DNA of 11,970 bases from an uncultured Clostridia bacterium (lineage in GTDB: Bacteria; Bacillota; Clostridia; Oscillospirales; Acutalibacteraceae): positions 1-11,970 of the forward strand of contig CAMBNE010000009.1 in NCBI GenBank assembly GCA_945868935.1. Direction: 5' to 3'. The stretch's first letter is position 1. Each line of letters starts with the position of its first letter. Positions 5,918 to 11,970 of this stretch are shown here, piece after piece. The notes below the pieces were generated by a model. The model made no database searches, was not told the DNA's origin, and saw only the letters and a program-made list of their open reading frames with translations. The position numbers were made by a program, and so were the translations under genes.

Positions 5918-7099
5918 ATGAAAGAAATTATCCTTTTGAAGGACGGCGAAATTGTTTTAAAGGGACTCAACCGCCGTTCGTTTGAAGACGTTTTAAAAAA
6001 GAATATCAAATTTGCATTGAGTCCTCTCGGACGTTTTGAAATCACCTCGGCGCAGTCGACTATCTATGTAAGACCGCTGTCGGAGGATATCGACTTGGAC
6101 GAGGCGTGCGAGAGAGTTTCAAGGGTGTTCGGCATTGTTTCCTATTCAAGAGCGGCTGTCTGCGAGGAAAAAACGCTTGATTCAGTTTTGCAGACCGCAC
6201 CCGTCTATCTTGAAAAAACTCTTAAATCGGCAAAAACCTTTAAGGTTGAGGCAAAGCGCAGTGACAAGCGTTTTCCGTACAAGTCGCCCGAAATCTGCCG
6301 TGAGCTCGGCGGAATGATTCTTGAAAAATTCCCTCACCTTACGGTTGACGTTCACAACCCAGAGGTTACCGTTTATGTTGAAATCCGTGACTTCGGCGCA
6401 TATATCCACTGCGATCCGGAAAAGGGCGCAGGCGGTATTCCTGTCGGCACAGGCGGCAGAGCCGCTATTCTGATAAGTGGAGGAATTGACTCGCCCGTAG
6501 CCGCATATATGATGGCTAAGCGTGGAATCAAGCTCACCGCCGTTCACTTTGCAAGTCCGCCCTACACGAGCAGACGTGCCGAGGAAAAGGTGGTAAAGCT
6601 CCTGCAAAAGGTAAGCCGTTATGCAGGAAGAATGACAATGTACACCGTTCCGTTTACCAAAATTCAGGAGAAGATAAAGGACGATTGTCCCGAGGAACTG
6701 TTTACAATTATTATGCGCCGTCTGATGATGGAGATTTCCGAGAAGATTGCCCTTGATAACGACTGTTCGGCACTCATTACGGGCGAAAGCCTCGGTCAGG
6801 TTGCAAGCCAGACAATCGGCGCACTCGGCTGTACCGACGAAGCAACCGATATGGTTGTGTTCAGACCGCTGATTGGTATGGATAAACAGGAAATTATTGA
6901 TATTTCATATAAGATAGATACCTACGAAACTTCGATTGAGCCTTATGAGGACTGCTGTACGGTGTTTACACCGAAGCACCCACGCACAAGACCTGTTTTA
7001 AAATACGTAAAAGAGGCTCAGGAAAAGGCAGGCTTTGCACCACTTGTTGACGAGGCTCTGCAAAACCTTAAGATAACATATATTTCAGCCGACGACTGA
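5918..7099 (+). CDS. thiI: ThiI, tRNA 4-thiouridine synthase
   Basis: This 393-aa protein adenylates U8 of tRNA and replaces its oxygen with sulfur supplied by the neighbouring desulfurase. Domains in order: an N-terminal ferredoxin-like part (1-60), a THUMP RNA-binding domain (about 62-165), and a PP-loop ATP-pyrophosphatase domain with SGGIDSP (187-193). The conserved GESLGQVASQT (289-299) and an EPYEDCCTVFTPKHP segment carrying the conserved cysteine (C347) follow. It ends at about the length of Bacillus ThiI (about 400 aa), without the C-terminal rhodanese domain of Escherichia coli ThiI. Sulfur must therefore pass to it by a shorter route, directly from the desulfurase. The ATG at 5918 follows AGGGAAGG. 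Co-transcription with the upstream gene is likely. Confidence 0.95.
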   Translation: MKEIILLKDGEIVLKGLNRRSFEDVLKKNIKFALSPLGRFEITSAQSTIYVRPLSEDIDLDEACERVSRVFGIVSYSRAAVCEEKTLDSVLQTAPVYLEKTLKSAKTFKVEAKRSDKRFPYKSPEICRELGGMILEKFPHLTVDVHNPEVTVYVEIRDFGAYIHCDPEKGAGGIPVGTGGRAAILISGGIDSPVAAYMMAKRGIKLTAVHFASPPYTSRRAEEKVVKLLQKVSRYAGRMTMYTVPFTKIQEKIKDDCPEELFTIIMRRLMMEISEKIALDNDCSALITGESLGQVASQTIGALGCTDEATDMVVFRPLIGMDKQEIIDISYKIDTYETSIEPYEDCCTVFTPKHPRTRPVLKYVKEAQEKAGFAPLVDEALQNLKITYISADD

Positions 7100-7137
7100 T
7101 AGAAGTATGTCGGAACAAAAAATCTTGTAAAAATATC

Positions 7138-7215
7138 GTAGGGAACGACCCCTGTGTCGTTCCTTAAGAAAAATCATCTAACTTATATAGGAACGACACA
7201 GGGGTCGTTCCCTAC
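7138..7215. repeat. REP-like double hairpin with perfect 27-bp inverted arms
   Basis: The arm 7138-7164 is exactly complementary to 7189-7215, with a 24-nt loop between. Each arm is itself a hairpin: GGAACGAC (7142-7149), loop CCCTGT, GTCGTTCC (7156-7163). The DNA or RNA can thus fold as one long stem or two small ones, as in paired REP sequences. No T-run follows, so it is not a standard terminator, though it may protect the 3' end of the thiI transcript. Repeats of the GTAGGGAACGACCCCTGTG kind are dispersed in related clostridia (recalled, not checked). Confidence 0.8.
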
Positions 7216-7277
7216 ACCTGTTACTTAAGATTTATGAGTAATTTCAAGTGTTCTAATGTGCAAGGGGTGATACTCAG

Positions 7278-9236
7278 GTGAATCAGGTTAATATTGAAAT
7301 TATTTCTGTAGTTCGAAACAAGAACGCCGTCGGTCTTGTCGACAAAAAGCCCGAGCTTAAGGCAAGGCTCGACAAATACGGCTACACGCTGACGGACGTT
7401 AAAAACACCGTGCTCAGGTCGGGGAAAATCAAGGCTTCTCTTGACGAGATTGCAAAATCCGACAACAGACCGGACGTTGTAATTATTGCAAACGCGCTTT
7501 CAACGACCGACAGCACTTCTTTCAGAAAGTACTTTGTTGAAACGGTTGCCGAGGCGGAGCACAGTGCAAACGAGCGCACGCCTAAGGACTACTGGAAAAA
7601 GAGAGATAAGGCATTTAACGACGCTAAAAAGAGGGGTGCAACGCAGGAGGAGTTTGACGCTCTTGAAGAAGAATTCAGGCTCTACCGCAAAAAGTCAAAG
7701 GTGTTCAAGCTCGGAGAATTCGGCAACGGCTACAAGGGCTATTGCTTTATGTTCAAAGGCTTGCAGGTTGCCGTACTTCCGCAGGCGAGCCTCACGGGCG
7801 AAAACGACGACGATGTAATTTCGCTTGCGGCGGTCAGAACGAAGGAAGTTTTTGAAAACTCCGCAGAGGATTATCCCGACGGTTTCGGCATTAAAGAGTA
7901 TGTACCCGAAAGAACAGGCTTTGCTTACCGCTTTATCCCGATGAGGGGCGACGGCGGCAAGGAGGTTGCAAGAAAGTGCGTTGTAATCGCATCGTTCCTT
8001 GTTTTTCTGACTGCTCTTTCACTGCTGATGTACAATATGGTGTTCCTGAGTATGAGAAACGCCGCTCTCAACGGTGAAATTCAGAAGATTGCTCACGGCA
8101 CCGAGGACAACACCGGAAGTAATAAAAAGCCCGACAAGGGAGATACTATAGACTGGAAAAAGCTCAAGGAAATCAACGAGGAGATTGTCGGCTGGATTCA
8201 GCTTGACAACACGCAGATTGACTATCCCGTGTTGTGGCATAAGGGCGACGACAGAACGTATCAGTATTATCTTTCGCACAACTACAAGAAGGACTGGGAT
8301 TCGTTTGGCAGTATTTTCCTTGACTACCGCTGTACAAAGGGTACAGACAGCAAAAATGTTGTAATTCACGGCCACCACATCCAGGACGGCTCAATGTTCG
8401 GCGATTTGCTCAAGTACGGCGGAACGACAGGCGACCTTGACTTTTACAAGAAATCGCCTGTAATAGAGTTCGACACTCCCGACGAGCAGGGAACGTACAA
8501 GATTATTTCCGTGTTCAAGACGAACACGCTTTCCACTCAGGGCGAGTTCTTCAATTATATGATAGGCGACTTCCAGAACGAAAAGGACTTTATGAATTAC
8601 GTTTACAACGTTAGAATCCGCTCGCTGTTCAACTGCCCTGTTGACGTTAACGAGGACGACGAGCTTATCACGCTTTCAACCTGCTCCTATGAGTTCACAA
8701 ACTGGAGAACGGTTGTTGTGGCAAGAAAGGTGAGAGTCGGCGAGTCGAAAAAGGTTGACGTTTCAAAGGCGTCGCTTAACAATAACATTGTATGGCCGCA
8801 GGTTTATTACTCTGCCTACGGCGGAACAAGACCGACTGTTACGGATTTCTGCACAGCGTATGAAAAGGGACAAATCGACTGGTACAACGGCGACTACGAC
8901 TTCAAGAATCAGAAGGTTGTTGAGCCGACAAGCTCACCGTCGAGCACGTCGGGTGCAAACGGAGCAAACAGTCAGACTGCTCCTCAGCCCACGGCTCAGG
9001 CGAAGATTTACCTGACGGTAAGATTCCTCAATTACGACGGCTCTGTGCTGACAGAACAGAAGGTTGAGTACGGAAAGGCGGCTAAAGCTCCTGCAAATCC
9101 GACAAAACCGAGTGACGATTATTACGACTACAAGTTTAAGGAATGGGGACTCGACTACAGCAATGTCATCTGCGATATGGATATTGCACCCGTATTTGAT
9201 TATGAGCTGAAACCTGAGTACGCACAGTCGCAGTAG
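7278..9236 (+). CDS. Class B sortase fused to a cytoplasmic MoaB/CinA-like domain and an outer repeat domain
   Basis: This 652-aa protein starts at GTG (7278), 7 nt after AAGGGGTGA. Residues 1-215 form a cytoplasmic domain. Its segment DVVIIANALSTTDST (66-80) and the later GYKGYCFMFKGLQVAVLPQ (151-169) line up with the GGLGPTxDD and LPG regions of MoaB/CinA folds, but the key residues have changed and a charged helical insert lies at 97-140. One membrane helix (about 234-258) follows. The sortase domain (about 290-490) has the catalytic histidine in HGHH (H366), cysteine in TLSTC (C469) and arginine at R477, the class B spacing. A Ser/Thr/Gln/Pro linker (550-575) leads to a C-terminal Listeria-Bacteroides-type repeat (576-642). 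Ordinary class B sortases are about 200-300 aa. It probably joins surface proteins to an amine acceptor. No substrate with a sorting signal is seen in the window. Confidence 0.88.
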   Translation: MNQVNIEIISVVRNKNAVGLVDKKPELKARLDKYGYTLTDVKNTVLRSGKIKASLDEIAKSDNRPDVVIIANALSTTDSTSFRKYFVETVAEAEHSANERTPKDYWKKRDKAFNDAKKRGATQEEFDALEEEFRLYRKKSKVFKLGEFGNGYKGYCFMFKGLQVAVLPQASLTGENDDDVISLAAVRTKEVFENSAEDYPDGFGIKEYVPERTGFAYRFIPMRGDGGKEVARKCVVIASFLVFLTALSLLMYNMVFLSMRNAALNGEIQKIAHGTEDNTGSNKKPDKGDTIDWKKLKEINEEIVGWIQLDNTQIDYPVLWHKGDDRTYQYYLSHNYKKDWDSFGSIFLDYRCTKGTDSKNVVIHGHHIQDGSMFGDLLKYGGTTGDLDFYKKSPVIEFDTPDEQGTYKIISVFKTNTLSTQGEFFNYMIGDFQNEKDFMNYVYNVRIRSLFNCPVDVNEDDELITLSTCSYEFTNWRTVVVARKVRVGESKKVDVSKASLNNNIVWPQVYYSAYGGTRPTVTDFCTAYEKGQIDWYNGDYDFKNQKVVEPTSSPSSTSGANGANSQTAPQPTAQAKIYLTVRFLNYDGSVLTEQKVEYGKAAKAPANPTKPSDDYYDYKFKEWGLDYSNVICDMDIAPVFDYELKPEYAQSQ

Positions 9237-9248
9237 CAGGAGGCGAGT

Positions 9249-9668
9249 ATGGTGGAATGTAAAACAGTATTTTATTCGGCGAGGAAAACTTCACTTTGCG
9301 AGCGTGCGCTCAAAAAGAGTTTTTCGGAGCTTAACCTTGATGTAAGCGATATTTCTTTTGCCGCCGACAAGGGGAGTTTATGTAATGTCTTGACAGAAGC
9401 GTTCGGAGAATGTAATATAGTTTTTGTCATAGGCGGTTTAGGCTTTGGCGATGAAAGAGATGTTAAGAATGTTGTTTCACGTCTTATTAAAAGCTCCTGC
9501 GTAGATGATTGTAAAAAGCTTAAAAATCCGACGGGCGACGACGGGTATGTTATCAGAGCACAGCACCAGCTGCTTGTTCTGCTTCCCGACGAGCCCGAAC
9601 AGATTGAAGCAATTATGCAGGGCGCAATTGCAGGATATATAAAAATTACAGAGAATGCGAGGGTATGA
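9249..9668 (+). CDS. Stand-alone MoaB/CinA-like (molybdopterin-binding fold) protein
   Basis: This 139-aa protein begins 12 nt after the sortase stop with AGGAGG (9238-9243). Residues 57-71 (IVFVIGGLGFGDERD) match the GGLGxxxDD loop of the MoaB/MogA/CinA fold, and LLVLLPDEPEQIEAIM (108-123) matches the LPGxPxEM segment. The rest is shorter and plainer than true MoaB or CinA (about 165 aa for MoaB), and the second Asp of the loop is displaced. Synthesis of molybdenum cofactor is unlikely, since no other moa/mog/moe gene is near. The two landmarks lie in the same order as in the sortase N-terminal domain, so the protein may pair with that domain. The fold call is moderately sure; the partner role is inference. 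Confidence 0.7.
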   Translation: MVECKTVFYSARKTSLCERALKKSFSELNLDVSDISFAADKGSLCNVLTEAFGECNIVFVIGGLGFGDERDVKNVVSRLIKSSCVDDCKKLKNPTGDDGYVIRAQHQLLVLLPDEPEQIEAIMQGAIAGYIKITENARV

Positions 9669-10930
9669 TGAATATGAAAACTAATACTTTTGAGCAATAC
9701 GAATCTTCCGTTCGTTCCTATTGCAGACATTTCCCGAAGGTGTTCACCGACGCCAAGGGCGCAGTTATGACTGACGAAAACGGCGATAAGTACATTGACT
9801 TTTTCTGCGGCGCAGGCGCTGTAAACTACGGTCACAACAACGACTATATCAAAGGAAAGGTAATTGATTACCTTGCAACAGACGGAATTATTCACGCTCT
9901 TGATATGTACACCGTGCCCAAGCGTGAGTTTATTGATACGCTTGAAAAGAAGATTATTGAGCCGAGAGGCTACAAGTACAGAATTCAGTTTACAGGCCCT
10001 ACGGGCACAAACGCAATTGAGGCGGCTGTAAAGCTTGCAAGAAAGACCACAAAACGCAGAAATATTTTCTCGTTTATGGGCTGTTTCCACGGTATGACTC
10101 TCGGTGCACTTTCGCTTACATCCGAGATGTACGCAAGAAACGGCGCAGGCGCAACATTTACCGATTGTACTCACATTCCTGCTCCGTATATGTTTGAGGG
10201 ACTTGACGTTATAAAGTATATGCAGACTCTTATTGACGACGACCATTCGGGCGTTGAAAAGCCTGCCGCAGTAGTTATGGAAACCGTACAGGCTGAGGGC
10301 GGAATCAGAGTTTTTGACGATCAGTTCCTGCGTGACGTAAGAGAATTCTGCACAAAGAACGATATTCTTATGATTGTTGACGATGTTCAGGTAGGCTGCT
10401 GCCGCAGCGGCACATTCTTCTCGTTTGAACGTGCAGGAATCACCCCCGACATTGTTGTTATGTCAAAGTCAATCGGCGGTATCGGTATGCCGCTTGCAAT
10501 CGTTCTTCATACGGACGAGCTTGACGACTGGAAGCCCGGCGAGCACAACGGCACATTCAGAGGCAATCAGCTTTCGTTTGTTGCAGGCAAGGCGGCTATT
10601 GATTATCTGCTTGAAAATGACGTTGAGGCTGAAACAAGAAGAAAGGGCGAGCTTGTTAAGAAGTACGTCACCGAGGAAATCCTGCCGCTCGACTCAAGAC
10701 TTGAGTTAAGAGGTATCGGACTTATCTGGGGTATCGACTTCGGCGCAATTGATTCTTCGCTTACGGAAGAGGTAATTGAGAAGTGCTTTGAGAAAAAGCT
10801 CATCTGCGAATGTGCAGGCAGAGAAGGCTCGGTTGTTAAGATTATGCCTCCGCTTGTAATTGAAGATGATATGCTCCTTGAGGGACTTTCAAGAGTGAAG
10901 AAGTCAATTGAAGAAGTATTAAATAAATAA
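9668..10930 (+). CDS. ectB: EctB-type L-2,4-diaminobutyrate:2-oxoglutarate aminotransferase
   Basis: This class III PLP aminotransferase interconverts L-aspartate semialdehyde plus glutamate with L-2,4-diaminobutyrate plus 2-oxoglutarate. EctB likeness runs nearly end to end: VRSYCRHFP at the N-terminus, FTGPTGTNAIEAA (108-120), GCFHGMTLGALS (138-149), the cofactor aspartate in IVDDVQVGC, the PLP lysine in MSKSIGG (K267) and NGTFRG (294-299). The length of 420 aa is normal for EctB. ATGs occur at 9665, 9668 and 9674; 9668 is chosen because GAGGG (9659-9663) fits it best. It overlaps the preceding TGA by one base, so translation is coupled. Neither ectA nor ectC is in the window, so ectoine synthesis is not supported here. 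The product may be diaminobutyrate itself, for a peptide, cell-wall or acceptor use that cannot be read from this sequence. Confidence 0.9.
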   Translation: MNMKTNTFEQYESSVRSYCRHFPKVFTDAKGAVMTDENGDKYIDFFCGAGAVNYGHNNDYIKGKVIDYLATDGIIHALDMYTVPKREFIDTLEKKIIEPRGYKYRIQFTGPTGTNAIEAAVKLARKTTKRRNIFSFMGCFHGMTLGALSLTSEMYARNGAGATFTDCTHIPAPYMFEGLDVIKYMQTLIDDDHSGVEKPAAVVMETVQAEGGIRVFDDQFLRDVREFCTKNDILMIVDDVQVGCCRSGTFFSFERAGITPDIVVMSKSIGGIGMPLAIVLHTDELDDWKPGEHNGTFRGNQLSFVAGKAAIDYLLENDVEAETRRKGELVKKYVTEEILPLDSRLELRGIGLIWGIDFGAIDSSLTEEVIEKCFEKKLICECAGREGSVVKIMPPLVIEDDMLLEGLSRVKKSIEEVLNK

Positions 10931-10941
10931 GATAGTAACAG

Positions 10942-10977
10942 AAAACCTCCGAGAGCAACAGGCTTACGGAGGTTTTT
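10942..10977 (+). terminator. Intrinsic terminator of the sortase-ectB unit
   Basis: AAAACCTCCG (10942-10951) pairs perfectly with CGGAGGTTTT (10967-10976) around a 15-nt loop. The T-run at 10973-10977 completes the signal, 11 nt after the ectB stop. Confidence 0.9.
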
Positions 10978-11020
10978 AATTATGGTTATCTCTGCCGGTG
11001 AAATAATCGACGGTGTGCTG

Positions 11021-11048
11021 TTGACTTTGTCATATTTGATGGTATAAT
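11021..11048 (+). promoter_or_regulatory. Promoter of the AT-rich membrane protein gene
   Basis: TTGACT (11021-11026) and a perfect TATAAT (11043-11048) are separated by 16 bp. Transcription would start near 11055, about 42 nt before the chosen start codon at 11097. Confidence 0.75.
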
Positions 11049-11096
11049 CGGAATATAAAGCTAAAAATGCGGAAATTAACAATGAGGTGGCTGAAT

Positions 11097-11855
11097 ATGG
11101 TTGAAAAATTAAGGGCAGAAAAGAATGTCAGAATTCTGGGTATCGTTATTTCCGTTCTTCTGATAATTTGTTCTTTAGGCTTTGTCGGAAATATTATATA
11201 CGAAGTTTATTTATTTCTGCAAGATATGTATGCATTGGTTTATATAATATATAGTGCAGTTGATATTGTTTCGCAGGGGTTGTTATTGACAGCGTTTGTT
11301 TTGCTTGCAATAACAATATTGACTAAAAATAAACTTAATATTGATATAATAAAAATTTTCGCTGAGTTATTCCTGATTGCAAACATTTTATATTTAACAA
11401 ACGGATTGTATCAGTTATTTGTTGTATTTGGTGCAGATTTTTTAAGTATTTTAGGAGCTGTATTCCGTAAGCCGTTGTTTTACCTGTTTGCTGTATCTAA
11501 AATAGCAATTGCCACAGCAATATTAGTTTTTAATAAAAGGAATAAGCTCGTACCCGAAAATAAAACAGCAAAGCTCATTTTATCAATCTTATTTGCTGTA
11601 AGCTTTTGTTTGTATTTTATTTTTGAAATCGGAACACTTGGAATAGATATTTCGTTTATTACGTTTATTTTGTCTGACAACAGCGGGAACATTAACAGCG
11701 TGTTTTCCAATGGAATATATATTTCGTTTTTCGTTAACATTTTATATTTGTTGGCAGAGTACATTCCTTTATTCCTGTTTTTCGTGGTATATCCAAAGGA
11801 ATATCTTGATAAAAAAGCGGTCAGTCCATCTTCGGACAATGCAAAAAGTGAGTAA
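11097..11855 (+). CDS. AT-rich multi-pass membrane protein, unknown function
   Basis: The ATG at 11097 follows GAGGTGG (11084-11090) by 6 nt and gives 252 aa. Earlier in-frame ATGs at 11067 and 11082 have no ribosome site. About six membrane segments are visible: roughly 12-38, 45-76, 84-112, 126-146, 158-190 and 206-232. The polar, charged tail (234-252) ends DNAKSE and is probably cytoplasmic. I recognise no motif or family. The gene has its own promoter and sits alone between two terminators. It is clearly richer in A and T than the sortase and ectB genes before it, which may reflect transfer, or only its apolar codons (ATT, TTT, TTA). Confidence 0.8.
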   Translation: MVEKLRAEKNVRILGIVISVLLIICSLGFVGNIIYEVYLFLQDMYALVYIIYSAVDIVSQGLLLTAFVLLAITILTKNKLNIDIIKIFAELFLIANILYLTNGLYQLFVVFGADFLSILGAVFRKPLFYLFAVSKIAIATAILVFNKRNKLVPENKTAKLILSILFAVSFCLYFIFEIGTLGIDISFITFILSDNSGNINSVFSNGIYISFFVNILYLLAEYIPLFLFFVVYPKEYLDKKAVSPSSDNAKSE

Positions 11856-11872
11856 TTAATAAAATGTAAAAT

Positions 11873-11906
11873 AACGGCTGACGGTGTTTTGTTTCCGTCA
11901 GCCGTT
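11873..11906. terminator. 12-bp stem terminator, stronger for the minus strand
   Basis: AACGGCTGACGG (11873-11884) and CCGTCAGCCGTT (11895-11906) form a perfect stem with a 10-nt loop. The plus-strand side is followed by GGTGATTTAT, a poor T-run. The minus-strand side continues ATTTTACATTTTATT, a better one. It probably ends the minus-strand gene entering from the right and also stops plus-strand transcripts. Confidence 0.7.
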
Positions 11907-11934
11907 GGTGATTTATATAGGTTTGAATATTTGG

Positions 11935-11970
11935 CTAAAATTCTATTCCGAGTCTGCCTGTTCTTACTCT
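11935..11970 (-). CDS. Possible C-terminal end of a minus-strand gene (partial)
   Basis: Read on the minus strand from the window edge, a frame gives RVRTGRLGIEF and then TAG (complement of 11935-11937). The stop lies about 28 nt before a minus-strand terminator stem, the normal distance for a gene end. Eleven residues are too few to name a family. The call rests mainly on the terminator placement. Confidence 0.4.
   Translation of the reverse strand, partial: RVRTGRLGIEF

Noticed and set aside
7216..7277. Promoter for the sortase unit between the double hairpin and the GTG start
   Set aside because: Only weak partial matches (such as TCTAAT at 7252-7257 without a fitting -35) could be found, so no promoter was called.
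9249..9668. Molybdenum cofactor synthesis gene (moaB or mogA)
   Set aside because: The protein is short, the motif is altered and no other cofactor genes are present. Only the fold resemblance is kept.
9272..10246. Long open frame on the minus strand (324 codons) across the MoaB/CinA-like gene and ectB
   Set aside because: It lies opposite two well-supported genes, and its Cys/Val/Ser/His-rich product resembles no family. It is a shadow of codon bias in ectB.
9668..10930. Ectoine osmoprotectant operon
   Set aside because: Only EctB is present. No EctA acetyltransferase or EctC synthase is in the window, and a terminator follows at once.

Overview
The window looks like chromosome from a low- to mid-GC, Gram-positive Firmicute, most likely an Oscillospiraceae/Ruminococcaceae-type clostridium. 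The reasons are the strong AGGAGG-type ribosome sites, a SpoVAC homologue, a rhodanese-less ThiI beside a cysteine desulfurase, a class B sortase, and an S-S-K-A-E linker next to Cys4 zinc ribbons. Genus is inference only. No rRNA, tRNA or CRISPR array was seen.

Region 1 (1-3909) is a compact plus-strand operon: a 63-aa ribbon-helix-helix protein, an SPFH-domain protein with two C-terminal zinc ribbons, a four-helix membrane protein, and a zinc-ribbon membrane protein with duplicated outer domains. Upstream, two tandem promoters each carry a TACA-NN-TGTA dyad between -35 and -10, and two more dyads lie between them. This is the operator type used by BlaI/MecI/CopY repressors. The set recalls the Bacillus YdjG/YdjH/YdjI membrane-stress group and may be an inducible envelope-stress module. 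A two-way terminator closes it.

Region 2 (3939-4670) holds a lone minus-strand spoVAC and a 172-bp MITE-like element with 18-bp terminal inverted repeats.

Region 3 (4644-7099) is a cysteine desulfurase plus thiI, the sulfur relay for 4-thiouridine in tRNA. The desulfurase probably starts at a TTG (4719), because the first ATG in frame lies inside the -10 box. A 27-bp-arm double hairpin of REP type (7138-7215) follows.

Region 4 (7278-10977) is the most unusual part. It is a tightly coupled trio: a 652-aa membrane sortase with a cytoplasmic N-terminal domain resembling a degenerate MoaB/CinA fold and a C-terminal Listeria-Bacteroides-type repeat; a free-standing 139-aa protein that appears to have the same MoaB/CinA-like fold; and an EctB-type diaminobutyrate aminotransferase with no ectA or ectC beside it. 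A strong terminator ends this unit.

Region 5 (11021-11970) has a strong promoter, an AT-rich multi-pass membrane protein of unknown function, a terminator hairpin, and the probable tail of a minus-strand gene running in from the right.
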